A stretch of DNA of 64,000 nucleotides from an uncultured Lachnospiraceae bacterium (GCA_910587085.1 CAJUMC010000002.1:1-64000); one strand, 5' to 3'. Positions 43,849-52,550 are shown, counted from the first letter of the stretch. Made by a program: numbers and translations. The notes: a model not told the origin generated them from the letters alone.

Positions 43849-44754
43849 ATGAGATATATCAATCCGGTTTATAAAAGAGAATTGAAGCAGACGGCCAGAA
43901 TGAAAAAAACACTGGTGCTTCTTCTGGCCTACAATTTTTTGCTGGCATGCTTCGGCCTTCTGGTATTTTATCTCACCTTTGACCAGGAGGGGCGGCTGAA
44001 CAGCAGCGTCGAATATTCGGCCATTCTCACCCTGTATATGGTTATGACAGGATTTGAGTTTGTAATGGTGCTGCTGATTGTCCCGGCCTCTACGGCCGGT
44101 TCCGTGATCGGAGAACGGGAGAAGCAGACGCTGGACATCCTGCTCTCGACAAGCATTTCGCCGCTGCAGGTGGTTGTCGGCAAGCTGGCTGCGTCCATCA
44201 GCATTGTGATTCTGCTGGCCGTATCCTCTCTGCCGGTGCTTGCAATCGTTTACAGCATCGGGGGCGTCACGCTGTTTGACATGGTGGAATTTCTTCTGCT
44301 TATTACGGTGACGGCCATTTATATCGGAAGCTTCGGCATACTTTTTTCGGTGTGCTGCAGGCGTGCGACAATCGCGACGATCTGTTCCTACAGTGCGATG
44401 ATCGGACTGGTATTTGTGCTTCCGGCCGCACTGTTTGCCGTGCGCTTTGCTGATCTGTTCCGGCAGTTCAGCAGCTACTCGCCCGCGGCGTTTGGGAAAT
44501 GCTTTGCGGGAAAACAGGCGATCCTGCTGCTGTTTAATCCGTTTACTTCCTTTGTTTCCATGATCCGAAGTCAGGCAGGGCGGGGGATTTCCATGATGAA
44601 CGCGATCGGAAGCAGCGGGGATTTGCTCTATTTCCTGTCGCAGCACTGGTATGCGGCGAGCCTTCTCTGCCAGCTTGTCACGGCGGCGGCAGTCATCGGA
44701 ATTTCGGCGCACCGGCTGAATCCGATGTCGAAACGTCTCGGACGCAGAAGATAG
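43849..44754 (+). CDS. ABC-2 type permease
   Basis: 301 residues from ATG 43849 with GGAAGG upstream; ATG 43837 is a second option with a weaker site. Six membrane segments are visible, for example LVLLLAYNFLLACFGLLVF and ATICSYSAMIGLVFVLPAAL. The motif GSVIGEREKQTLDILLSTSISPLQVVVGKL between helices two and three is the coupling region typical of ABC-2 permeases. It forms the membrane channel with the ATPase encoded before it and probably works with the 909-residue protein. It is the last gene of the module; a hairpin follows. Confidence 0.92.
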   Translation: MRYINPVYKRELKQTARMKKTLVLLLAYNFLLACFGLLVFYLTFDQEGRLNSSVEYSAILTLYMVMTGFEFVMVLLIVPASTAGSVIGEREKQTLDILLSTSISPLQVVVGKLAASISIVILLAVSSLPVLAIVYSIGGVTLFDMVEFLLLITVTAIYIGSFGILFSVCCRRATIATICSYSAMIGLVFVLPAALFAVRFADLFRQFSSYSPAAFGKCFAGKQAILLLFNPFTSFVSMIRSQAGRGISMMNAIGSSGDLLYFLSQHWYAASLLCQLVTAAAVIGISAHRLNPMSKRLGRRR

Positions 44755-44776
44755 CTTTGAGCCGGAAAAGTAAATG

Positions 44777-44820
44777 AGCCGTCCGGAGTCAGGATTGGGG
44801 ACCTGAACGGCCGGACGGCT
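44777..44820 (+). terminator. Hairpin between convergent genes
   Basis: AGCCGTCCGG pairs with CCGGACGGCT, with an inner TCAGG/CCTGA stem. There is no T run. It lies between the ABC-2 permease gene and the convergent AP2 gene and may serve both. Confidence 0.55.
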
Positions 44821-44932
44821 GCATTTCTAAATATGAAAATGGAAGAAGAAAAATATATAGTCCTATTATACCACGTTTTCAGAAAAAAGTAAGCTTTTTT
44901 TTAAAAATTTAAGCAAAAAAATATGAGGGAAA

Positions 44933-45736
44933 TTATGGAAAGGTCAGATTACGTATTTTTTTGCTGATGTGAACGGCAGCGTAAAGCTTTGCATAGTCCC
45001 GTTCGGACAGATCTTCAATATAATTTCTAGTATAATTTCTTGGAAATCCCTTCCTTTTCAGACAGTCAGCAGCCTTGTTATAGGCGACGGCGGCTTCCTG
45101 CTCGGTCGGATAGCGGCCGATAACATAATCCCCCCGGATATGGATGCGGGCCGTAAAAATGCTCCGCCCGTGATGAAGCCGCCGGGTTACGCCGCAGTAG
45201 CGGTTGACGACTTCGATATTGCTGTAACGGTAATCGAGCGGATCGCCGTTGATAAAACGAAAGTCACGGCCCGGAACAGCATGGGCGCGGATGCCGTAAC
45301 GGGAGAGCAGGGAAATCTGCATTCCGTAATCGGCAACGAAGAGGTGTCCTCCCCGACGCAGGATTTTATGCTCCATATAAAAGAACAGATCGTCGGCATC
45401 AAACTTCAGCGGGGTGGACGCATCAAGATAGTAGATGAAAAAACGATGCGACAGATAGATCGGAGTATGGCAGTAAATGCCGTTATCCCGGAAATTGGTA
45501 AGCACAATCCACTTATCAAAAGGAAGTGCATTGCCACAGAGAGCATAATTTTCCGTGGAAAAGCAGCGTGGCGGTTCTGAGAGAAGAGTGCAGGCAGCCA
45601 GGTAGGCGCGGTTTGCCTCCCCGGCACCGGGATAGCTGCCGAGGCTGATGTGTTTTCCGCGGTAAGTGACAGAGGCGCGGTAATATGTGCTTCCGTCTTT
45701 TTTCTTTGCCTGACATACTCCGGCCAGTCTGTTCAT
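44933..45736 (-). CDS. AP2-domain DNA-binding protein with HNH-like core
   Basis: 267 residues from ATG 45736, which has CGGAGAAG upstream; the frame opens at 45781. Residues 6-50 (GVCQAKKKDGSTYYRASVTY, then HISLGSYPGAGEANRAYLAA) and about 180-232 (ARIHIRGDYVIGRYPTEQEA) match the AP2 DNA-binding fold. Between them lies INGDPLDYRYSNIEVVNR, a segment like the end of HNH homing endonucleases (DxLDNRxxNL). AP2-HNH proteins in bacteria and phages are usually selfish endonucleases. Here a clear HNH His-Asn-His core was not found, so a DNA-binding regulator is also possible. It is isolated and opposite in direction to its neighbours. Three 21-bp iterated motifs lie just upstream. Confidence 0.75.
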   Translation of the reverse strand: MNRLAGVCQAKKKDGSTYYRASVTYRGKHISLGSYPGAGEANRAYLAACTLLSEPPRCFSTENYALCGNALPFDKWIVLTNFRDNGIYCHTPIYLSHRFFIYYLDASTPLKFDADDLFFYMEHKILRRGGHLFVADYGMQISLLSRYGIRAHAVPGRDFRFINGDPLDYRYSNIEVVNRYCGVTRRLHHGRSIFTARIHIRGDYVIGRYPTEQEAAVAYNKAADCLKRKGFPRNYTRNYIEDLSERDYAKLYAAVHISKKIRNLTFP

Positions 45737-45802
45737 AATGCTTCTCCGATCTGCAATTCTGTATGTTTTATCCGTTTGCAAACACCAGAAAATATGAGTT
45801 TC

Positions 45803-45860
45803 TTCTATATAAATGGAAACTGATTCTATATAAAATGGAAACCGTTCTATTTTGTGGAAA
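45803..45860. repeat. Three 21-bp-spaced iterated motifs upstream of the AP2 gene
   Basis: TTCTATATAAATGGAAAC (45803), TTCTATATAAAATGGAAAC (45824) and TTCTATTTTGTGGAAA (45845) recur every 21 bases, two helical turns. This looks like a cooperative protein-binding site in the AP2 gene promoter region. Confidence 0.75.
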
Positions 45861-46256
45861 TTATCAGATTTAGTTTAACACAGTCGAGCGCTGGTTAGCA
45901 AGGGCCGGGCAGCACAAGAAAAAGGAAAATATTTCTTAATTGTTAAGCAAATATTACAGTAAAAGGGCCTTGCTCTATTTGGCTTCAAAATTCAGAAGTA
46001 CACGAAAAATATCGAATATCCTTTAAAATAAGGGATTCTACAAAAATAGAATTTGAATAAAATATGGTATACAGAGGTAAATTAAGCAGGCCTCATATAG
46101 TAAATATTACAAGCACTTAATAATTTCTTAATATTATATTATGCAAATTTTACAAAATGACAATAAAAAATGCGAATAACCTTGTGCCATATTTTTGCAA
46201 TAGGGGATAATTGGTAAAAAGTGATGTGCGGATGTAACGAAAAACCATGGAAGTTA

Positions 46257-46285
46257 TTGACAGCCCTGAAAGCTCTGCCTATAAT
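46257..46285 (+). promoter_or_regulatory. Consensus promoter for the SleB-like gene
   Basis: TTGACA (46257-46262), a 17-base spacer and TATAAT (46280-46285). A leader of about 95 bases includes a CCGGAGC/GTCCGG hairpin. Confidence 0.8.
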
Positions 46286-46386
46286 CAACACAAGGCTTCC
46301 GGAGCAACCCGTCCGGGGCATTTAATCATAGAGCGCAGCGACGCGGAAAATATTATCTGAAGTTAATGGAGAAAAGAGAGGGGAAT

Positions 46387-47322
46387 ATGAAAAAGAAATA
46401 TTGCCGGAAGGCGCTTGGCTGGAGCCTTGGTGTCGTGGCATCGATTTCCTTCATAGCACCGCCGTTAGGAGATGACAGCGCAGGTCACGCATTGGCGTCC
46501 GCTGTCGGAGGACTTGATGATTTTTTCGGCGGGGAAACCGGCACGACGGAGAATACATGCGAAGAGTTGAATGCGGGACTGATTAACAAAGAAGCAGGAC
46601 AAAATACCTTAAAAGCAGAGCAGAGCAATACGGCAGAGGCGGCAGGAGAATCAGAGATACTGGAGAATTACAGAGCGCAGCTGCAGATTGATTTGTCGGA
46701 ATCAAAGCTTGTCAAAGTGCTTACGGGAGAACTGGCAAAGGCCTGCGAACGTGCCGAGGACGAGCTGGATCTTCTGGAACTTTCCTGGCAGGACGAGCTG
46801 ACTTCGGATGAGCTGGTTCAGGTTGTGAAGGGGCCGAAGACCGCAGAGGAGCTGTTTTATGAAAATCTGGACTGGTCCAGCATACCGGAGGTGCTGAAAG
46901 TCAGTTTCAACGAGAGCTACCGGATGCAGCTTTCCGCAGAGCAGCGGAAGGTGCTTGAGACGATTGTCGAGGCGGAGGCAGGCGATGAGGATACCTTCGG
47001 AAAAATCCTTGTTGCCAATGTGGTGCTGAACCGGGTGCTGGATGAGAAGTTTCCGGATACGGTGAAGGAGGTTGTTTTCCAGAATAATGGAAGAACCTAC
47101 CAGTTTTCTCCGGTGCGCAAGGGCGGACGCTATTACACCGTGAAGGTGTCCGAGCATACGAGGGAGGCTGTGGCGCGTGCGCTGAGCGGAGAGGACTATT
47201 CGGACGGCGCGCTGTACTTTTTCGCAAGAAAGTATACGTCGAACGAGAAGGCAAACTGGTTCGACAGCTCCCTCCGCAAGATCGTGAAATACGGCTGTCA
47301 TGAGTTTTATGCAGAAAAATAA
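46387..47322 (+). CDS. SleB-type cell-wall hydrolase
   Basis: 311 residues from ATG 46387, six bases after AGAGGGGA; the frame opens at 46366. A signal peptide precedes a Glu-rich, probably coiled-coil region (residues 90-150: NYRAQLQIDL, ACERAEDELDLL). The last 120 residues are the Hydrolase_2 domain of SleB/CwlJ: TIVEAEAGDEDTFGKILVANVVLNRV with the probable catalytic Glu, then FQNNGRTYQFSPV and GALYFFARKY. These enzymes act on peptidoglycan, in spore cortex or in the vegetative wall. It has its own strong promoter, so vegetative use is plausible. A 41-bp minisatellite follows its stop codon. Confidence 0.88.
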   Translation: MKKKYCRKALGWSLGVVASISFIAPPLGDDSAGHALASAVGGLDDFFGGETGTTENTCEELNAGLINKEAGQNTLKAEQSNTAEAAGESEILENYRAQLQIDLSESKLVKVLTGELAKACERAEDELDLLELSWQDELTSDELVQVVKGPKTAEELFYENLDWSSIPEVLKVSFNESYRMQLSAEQRKVLETIVEAEAGDEDTFGKILVANVVLNRVLDEKFPDTVKEVVFQNNGRTYQFSPVRKGGRYYTVKVSEHTREAVARALSGEDYSDGALYFFARKYTSNEKANWFDSSLRKIVKYGCHEFYAEK

Positions 47323-47346
47323 GACGGAAGTATGCGGAGAAAATAG

Positions 47347-47593
47347 CGGCCGGAAAAGAACGAACGGCTGAGCGCAGAGAGAAGGAACGGCCGAAAAAGA
47401 ACAGACAGCTGAGCGCGGAGAAAAAGAGCAGCCGGAAAAGAACAGACGGCTGAGCGCGGAGAAAAAGAACGGCCGGAAAAGAACAGACGGCTGAGCGCAG
47501 AGAGAAGGAACGGCCGGAAAAGAACGGACGGCTGAGCGCAGAAAAAAAGGAGCAGCCGGAAAAGAACGGCTGGCTGAGCGCACAGAAAAGAAG
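47347..47593 (+). repeat. Minisatellite: six 41-bp tandem units
   Basis: Units start at 47347, 47388, 47429, 47470, 47511 (42 bp) and 47553; a broken seventh starts at 47594. Each begins CGGCCGGAAAAGAAC or CAGCCGG and contains GGCTGAGCGC. As 41 is not a multiple of three, the array is not built for coding. It lies between the hydrolase stop and its terminator. Confidence 0.95.
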
Positions 47594-47626
47594 CGGCACG
47601 AAAAACTGCAGACAGCTGCGTGAAAT

Positions 47627-47680
47627 AAAGCTGCCCTGTGCAGAGGGGAAATCCTCTCCGCACAGGGCAGCTTTCTGTTT
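47627..47680 (+). terminator. Strong terminator after the minisatellite
   Basis: AAAGCTGCCCTGTGCAGAGG pairs with CCTCTCCGCACAGGGCAGCTTT (one or two bulges), followed by a T-rich tail. Confidence 0.9.
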
Positions 47681-47740
47681 TCCGGCATCTTTGCGGGAAT
47701 TTTCCGGGAATTCATGTTGCTTTTTTTCTTGCGTATCCGC

Positions 47741-47769
47741 TTGTGTATTATGCGGGGCCGTGCTATAAT
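47741..47769 (+). promoter_or_regulatory. Promoter of thrC
   Basis: TTGTGT (47741-47746), a 17-base spacer and TATAAT (47764-47769). It gives a leader of about 25 bases, with AGAAGGAGAG as ribosome site. Confidence 0.7.
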
Positions 47770-47801
47770 ACCGGTAAATTTGCGGCAGAAGGAGAGAATA
47801 T

Positions 47802-49307
47802 ATGGAGCTTATTTTTCAGAGCACAAGGAACGCGGCGGAGAAGGCGACGGCATCCGAAGCGATATTAAAAGGACTGGCATCGGACGGGGGACTTTTCGTG
47901 CCGGAAAGAATACCGGCGCTTGATGTCCCGCTCAGCGGGCTGGCACAGATGGGTTATAAGCAGGTGGCTTACGAGGTGATGAAGCTGTTTCTGACCGATT
48001 TTTCGGAGGAGGAGCTGAAGAGCTGCATCGACCGGGCTTACGACGGCAAGTTTGATACGGAGGAGATCGCCCCGCTGCGGGAGGCGGACGGAGTATATTA
48101 TCTTGAGCTGTTTCACGGCGCGACGATTGCGTTCAAGGATATGGCGCTTTCCATTCTGCCGCATCTGCTGACGACAGCGGCAAAGAAAAACCATGCGGAG
48201 GAGGAGATTGTTATCCTGACAGCCACCTCCGGAGATACCGGCAAGGCGGCACTTGCAGGCTTCGCGGATGTCCCGGGCACGCGCATTATCGTGTTTTACC
48301 CGAAGGACGGCGTCAGCCCGATCCAGGAGAAGCAGATGGTTACGCAGCGCGGAGCAAACACGGCGGTTATCGGCATCCGGGGAAATTTTGACGATGCGCA
48401 GAGCGGTGTAAAAGCGATGTTCGGAAACCAGGAGCTGGCGGAGCGGATGAAACAGCACGGCTTTCGGTTTTCGTCTGCGAATTCCATCAATATAGGGCGG
48501 CTGGTTCCGCAGATTGTATATTATGTATACGCTTACACGCGCCTGCTGGGCAGAGGAAAGCTTGCAAAGGGCGAGCTGCTGAATGTGGTGGTGCCAACTG
48601 GAAATTTCGGAAACATTCTGGCGGCGTACTACGCAAAATGCGCGGGGCTGCCGCTCGGAAAGCTGATCTGCGCCTCCAACGACAACAAGGTCCTGTACGA
48701 TTTCTTCGCGACGGGCGTCTATGACCGGAACCGTGAATTTATCCTCACCACCTCGCCTTCTATGGATATTCTGATTTCCAGCAATCTTGAACGGCTGATC
48801 TACCGGATTGCCGGGGATGATGCGCAGAAGAACGCGGAGCTGATGGGACGGCTGGCGGCCGGGGGCGTCTACGAAATTACCCCGGAAATGAAGGAGCGGC
48901 TGGAGGACTTTGCGGGCGGCTATGCGACGGCAGAGCAGACGGCAGAGGCCATCCGCAGTCTGTACGAAAAAACAGGCTACATTATAGATCCGCACACGGC
49001 AGTCGCGGCGAGCGTATATTCCGATTATGCGAAAAAAACGGGGGACGGCACAAAAACCATAATCGCTTCGACGGCGAGTCCCTACAAATTTACGCGCAGT
49101 GTAATGACGGCGATTGACGCCAAGTACGGCAGCATGGAAGACTTCGCGCTGGCGGACGAGCTTTCCAGGCTTTCCGGGACAGGGGTTCCGCGGGCGATTG
49201 AAGAAATCCGCGGTGCGCAGGTGCTTCATACGATGGTGTGCGGCAGGGAAGAGATGCAGGAGACGGTGGAAAAACTGCTCGGATTGCAGCAGTTCATAAA
49301 TTCGTAA
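47802..49307 (+). CDS. thrC: Threonine synthase
   Basis: 501 residues, start after GCAGAAGGAGAG. It converts O-phosphohomoserine to threonine with pyridoxal phosphate. The cofactor lysine is Lys112 in HGATIAFKDMAL. LTATSGDTGKAAL and VVPTGNFGNILAAYYA bind substrate and cofactor phosphate. The N-terminus (FQSTRNAAEKATASEAIL, LASDGGLFVPE) is that of the longer threonine synthase class. It has its own promoter; asd, another gene of the same pathway, lies about 12 kb away. No T-box or riboswitch precedes it. Confidence 0.95.
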   Translation: MELIFQSTRNAAEKATASEAILKGLASDGGLFVPERIPALDVPLSGLAQMGYKQVAYEVMKLFLTDFSEEELKSCIDRAYDGKFDTEEIAPLREADGVYYLELFHGATIAFKDMALSILPHLLTTAAKKNHAEEEIVILTATSGDTGKAALAGFADVPGTRIIVFYPKDGVSPIQEKQMVTQRGANTAVIGIRGNFDDAQSGVKAMFGNQELAERMKQHGFRFSSANSINIGRLVPQIVYYVYAYTRLLGRGKLAKGELLNVVVPTGNFGNILAAYYAKCAGLPLGKLICASNDNKVLYDFFATGVYDRNREFILTTSPSMDILISSNLERLIYRIAGDDAQKNAELMGRLAAGGVYEITPEMKERLEDFAGGYATAEQTAEAIRSLYEKTGYIIDPHTAVAASVYSDYAKKTGDGTKTIIASTASPYKFTRSVMTAIDAKYGSMEDFALADELSRLSGTGVPRAIEEIRGAQVLHTMVCGREEMQETVEKLLGLQQFINS

Positions 49308-49786
49308 TAAATTAATCGAATTGTGACAACACCGTGACATAACTTTGACACAAACAATATGTATTATGACGTCAGTCAAATCCAAGGGAACAGATTACCG
49401 AGGAAAAATGAAACCTGCTGTGTCACATCCAAGGTCATTCGCAGGCGTAAGTTTTGGGGCGGGAGGATCACCAAGGATTTGCGGAGATATAATCTTCCGG
49501 CAGCGGAGGAAGGCAGTATCCCGTATGGAGGGAGGGGCCTGGCTGCGGCGTGAGAGTGTTGCAAAATGCTGGTTTTCAGCGTTAAAAAAGCGACATTTTC
49601 TAGCGAAAAGGGCTTGACCTTTGCTGGGAATATTGCTATAATCTAACTGTTATTGGAATGATTATATCTGTAGATGCTTCTTGCTTTTTGAGCGCTGGTT
49701 AATATATTATTATATTATTGCGCAGAAAACATGAAAGTATCCACAAATATAATACCAAATTACAATTTTTAAGGAGGAAGAAGAAT
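49308..49786 (+). other. Leader and upstream region of the surface protein gene
   Basis: About 480 bases. A TTGACA at 49343-49348 lacks a well-spaced -10 box. The strong promoter is at 49614-49642. Between 49370 and 49560 lies a G/A-rich, possibly structured stretch without an open frame carrying a ribosome site; I could not match it to a known RNA. The GAGCGCTGGTTA word is at 49690-49701. Confidence 0.5.
49614..49642 (+). promoter_or_regulatory. Strong promoter of the surface protein gene
   Basis: TTGACC (49614-49619), a 17-base spacer and perfect TATAAT (49637-49642). The 5' untranslated leader would be about 138 bases. Confidence 0.85.
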
Positions 49787-52357
49787 ATGAAGAGTATCTT
49801 CAAAAAGATCGCCTTCGTATTGGCACTGGCAATGGTCGTAGCCGCATTCCCGGCAAAGACCGCTGCAGCAGCAGCTGAGGGTCCGCAGCTCAAGGCTCAC
49901 CGTGTGCTTTATATCGGCGGCGATGTGACTGAGACTTATGCTGAGAAGGCATACGCCACAGTATGGAACTTCAAGGAAGACGGCTACACTGTGAAGTTCG
50001 AGTCCAAGGACCCGGAGATCGCAACGGTAGGCAAGAACAAGGGTATGGTTACCGCAGTAAGCGTTGGTGTTACGACCGTTACCGCTACCTTCTCCAAGGA
50101 AGGCGCGAAGGACGTTGTAAAGACCTGCAAGGTTGAGGTTAAGAAGAACGCAGCGGTAGTTACTATTGACGAGGACAGCCAGAAGGCAATCGAAGGGCTT
50201 AAGGTTGGCGAGAAGGTTACTGCAGTAGCAGTAAAGACCGATGCTGAGGGCTCCAACGAGGATATCACCGACGGCGTTCGCTTCTCGGTTGATGATGACA
50301 AGATCGCTACTGTAAATTCCAAGACCGGCGAGATCACCGCTGTTGCAACCGGCGAGACCGTTCTTAAGGTATGGGGCGTACAGTGGGAGTACAGCGCAGA
50401 GGCTGGCAAGTATGTGATCACGGAGACCACTCCGAAGACTGAGTACAAGCTCGTTGTAAAGAAGGGTACGATCACTGAGGTTAAGCAGATTGCGCTTGAT
50501 CAGATCGAGCTCACCGCTACGGATGAGGAGACTGCAAAGAACATGACGATCAATGACGTCAAGGTTGAGTACTTCATCGGCGAGAACGCGATCACCGATT
50601 TCATCAAGAGCGTGGCAGCAAACGGCACGAAGGTTATTGTAACACTTCACAACCCGATTGTTGCTGATCAGCAGTACAGAGTAACGTACGGCGATGCAAG
50701 CTTTGATTTCAAGGGCGCTAAGGCTGACGTAGCGGATATCCAGATCTCCACGACGGTTGCTGAGGCAGGCCAGGAAGTATTCATCGCAGTAACGACCTAC
50801 AACGCTGACGGTGTTAAGCTGACGACGACGACTGCAGAGACCTACGCGAACAGCGGTGTTACCGTTACGGCAGACGAGAGTCTCTCTGGTGATTACTATC
50901 TTGATTCGGCAACGGGCAAGATTTACTTCTTCAACGCAAACAAGACCGCAGTCGTAAAGGCTACCTATGACAAGGGCTTTGATGATTACGGCAACAAGAT
51001 TCCGGATATCGTTAAGACGGCACAGGTTACTTCCTACTCTCCGGCAAGCGCAGCAGACGGCAACGTTGAGGGCTGGGCTGTAGGTGCAGCAGATGCAGAT
51101 GCAGCGAAGCTTGTTTACTCCAACGCGGCAATCAAGGTTGCGGTTGGCGACAGCGCTTACTATCTGTATGGAAAGTATACCCGCAAGCAGGCTGGTCAGC
51201 AGGATCAGACGCTTTACACCGATGGTATTAACTTCACCTACTCCTCTTCGAACGAGAACGTGCTCCTTGTATATGGCAACCAGCTTCTTCCGGTAGCACA
51301 GGGCGCAGCATCTGTTATCGTTAAGCAGGGCGACAAGGTTGTCGGCGTAGCAAACGTAATCGTTGATGCAGCAAGAGTTCTTGACCGCATCGAGGTAAGC
51401 GTGGACAACACCAAGCTTTCCGCAGGTGTTAAGAATTCCATCATCACCATCAAGGCATTTGATCAGATGGGTCAGAACATCCTGAGCAGCGCGGCAGTTA
51501 CCGTAGATCAGACCAACGCTGCAAATGTTGCAGCAGCAGCACTTAACATTGGCAGTGTGGATGCGGACGGAAAGGTACTTGTTACCTCTAACTCCGTTGC
51601 AGATAAGCCGGTTGCAGCATACCTGAGAGTATCTGTAAAGGTTGGCAATGTAGAGAAGGTTCAGAACGTAGTTCTTTCTGTAAAGCAGCCAGACAGCAAT
51701 GTTGTTTCTTACAAGGTTGCAGCTACGAAGAATGCAATTGATCAGAAAATCGGCGATAAGACTGATCTGAGCAACTATGAGTCCGTTATAAGCGTAGAGT
51801 CCTTCGATAAGGACGGCTTTAAGATTGCTGATGTTCCGGCAACTGCAACGCTTAAGGCACCGGAGAAGGATAAGACGACAGGCAAGTATACTGACTTGGG
51901 TATGTTCATTGTTATTACGAAGGGCAATGACAATATCGCAGACTTTGTAACGCTTACCGGCTCTGCAATTACAGCAGTAACGAAGAGTGGTGATGTTGTA
52001 ACAAAGGCTCCGACCGGAAGCTATCTCGTAAGAGTATATAATGTAAGTGCTGATAGAGCACAGATCATCGGCAGCACTTCCGTAGTAGTTTCCGATACGA
52101 CTGTTCCGATGGTTGTAACTCAGGAGAAGAAGGTGGTAGCAAGCCTTAACGCAGATGGCGTAAACGGTTCCGTAAGCATCAAGAGAAACGGCGCGGTTGT
52201 AAGCAATGCAGTAGTTACCGACCTGGTACTGAGCAATCAGTCCACGACGCCTACGAACTCCATCTATGTAGCTCAGGTAGAAGTAACTGAGACCATGGCA
52301 GATGGCACGAAGGTTAAGACGAAGGTTAACGTTAACAGACTTTTCAGCCTTCAGTAA
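49787..52357 (+). CDS. Abundant Ig-like (Big2) surface protein
   Basis: 856 residues from ATG 49787, with AAGGAGGAAGAAGA upstream; the frame opens at 49718. The signal peptide MKSIFKKIAFVLALAMVVAAFPAKTAAAAA is clear. The rest is beta-rich with bacterial Ig-like patterns: ATVGKNKGMVTAVSVGVTTVTATF, IATVNSKTGEITAVATGETVL, and a later SSNENVLLVYGNQLLPVAQGAASVIV. No anchor (LPxTG, SLH) was seen. Codon choice is narrow and uniform (AAG, GTT/GTA, GCA), unlike neighbours, typical of a very highly expressed gene. With the strong promoter, ribosome site and terminator this suggests an S-layer or other major surface protein. Confidence 0.8.
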   Translation: MKSIFKKIAFVLALAMVVAAFPAKTAAAAAEGPQLKAHRVLYIGGDVTETYAEKAYATVWNFKEDGYTVKFESKDPEIATVGKNKGMVTAVSVGVTTVTATFSKEGAKDVVKTCKVEVKKNAAVVTIDEDSQKAIEGLKVGEKVTAVAVKTDAEGSNEDITDGVRFSVDDDKIATVNSKTGEITAVATGETVLKVWGVQWEYSAEAGKYVITETTPKTEYKLVVKKGTITEVKQIALDQIELTATDEETAKNMTINDVKVEYFIGENAITDFIKSVAANGTKVIVTLHNPIVADQQYRVTYGDASFDFKGAKADVADIQISTTVAEAGQEVFIAVTTYNADGVKLTTTTAETYANSGVTVTADESLSGDYYLDSATGKIYFFNANKTAVVKATYDKGFDDYGNKIPDIVKTAQVTSYSPASAADGNVEGWAVGAADADAAKLVYSNAAIKVAVGDSAYYLYGKYTRKQAGQQDQTLYTDGINFTYSSSNENVLLVYGNQLLPVAQGAASVIVKQGDKVVGVANVIVDAARVLDRIEVSVDNTKLSAGVKNSIITIKAFDQMGQNILSSAAVTVDQTNAANVAAAALNIGSVDADGKVLVTSNSVADKPVAAYLRVSVKVGNVEKVQNVVLSVKQPDSNVVSYKVAATKNAIDQKIGDKTDLSNYESVISVESFDKDGFKIADVPATATLKAPEKDKTTGKYTDLGMFIVITKGNDNIADFVTLTGSAITAVTKSGDVVTKAPTGSYLVRVYNVSADRAQIIGSTSVVVSDTTVPMVVTQEKKVVASLNADGVNGSVSIKRNGAVVSNAVVTDLVLSNQSTTPTNSIYVAQVEVTETMADGTKVKTKVNVNRLFSLQ

Positions 52358-52390
52358 TTCATCGGAGAGCGCAGCTTTCCGAAATGAATC

Positions 52391-52433
52391 AACAGAAAAA
52401 CTCCCCGGCAGAAATGCCGGGGTTTTTCTGTTG
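52391..52433 (+). terminator. Strong terminator after the surface protein gene
   Basis: CAACAGAAAAACTCCCCGGCA pairs with TGCCGGGG-TTTTTCTGTTG around GAAA. The near-perfect stem continues into A/T arms, so it can act on both strands. Confidence 0.95.
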
Positions 52434-52550
52434 ATCAGGCTGTTTCGGGAGCGGAAAGTGAGTACACATTTTAAAATAGAAAATGCAGAGCAGCTATACT
52501 GAGGAAGGAGCCGTATTTCCGTTTTATAGAAAATCTTAAGCTTTCTCCCG

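Larger units (their letters stand above)
45737..46386. other. AT-rich divergent intergenic region
   Basis: About 650 AT-rich bases between the AP2 gene and the SleB-like gene. It contains the iterons at 45803-45860, a GAGCGCTGGTTA word at 45886-45897 also found at 49690, several poly-A/T tracts, and a consensus promoter at 46257-46285. No gene was recognised. Confidence 0.6.

Noticed and set aside
42928..44712. 594-codon minus-strand frame opposite the ABC ATPase and permease
   Set aside because: Mirror of two real genes in GC-rich DNA; no family pattern and no start signal.
47347..47593. Minisatellite as a possible CRISPR array
   Set aside because: There are no unique spacers between conserved repeats; the entire 41-bp unit is repeated, and no cas genes are near.
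46702..47715. Minus-strand frames through the minisatellite reading as Phe/Ser/Leu repeats
   Set aside because: The 41-bp period rotates all three frames, which creates repetitive peptides on either strand without coding pressure.
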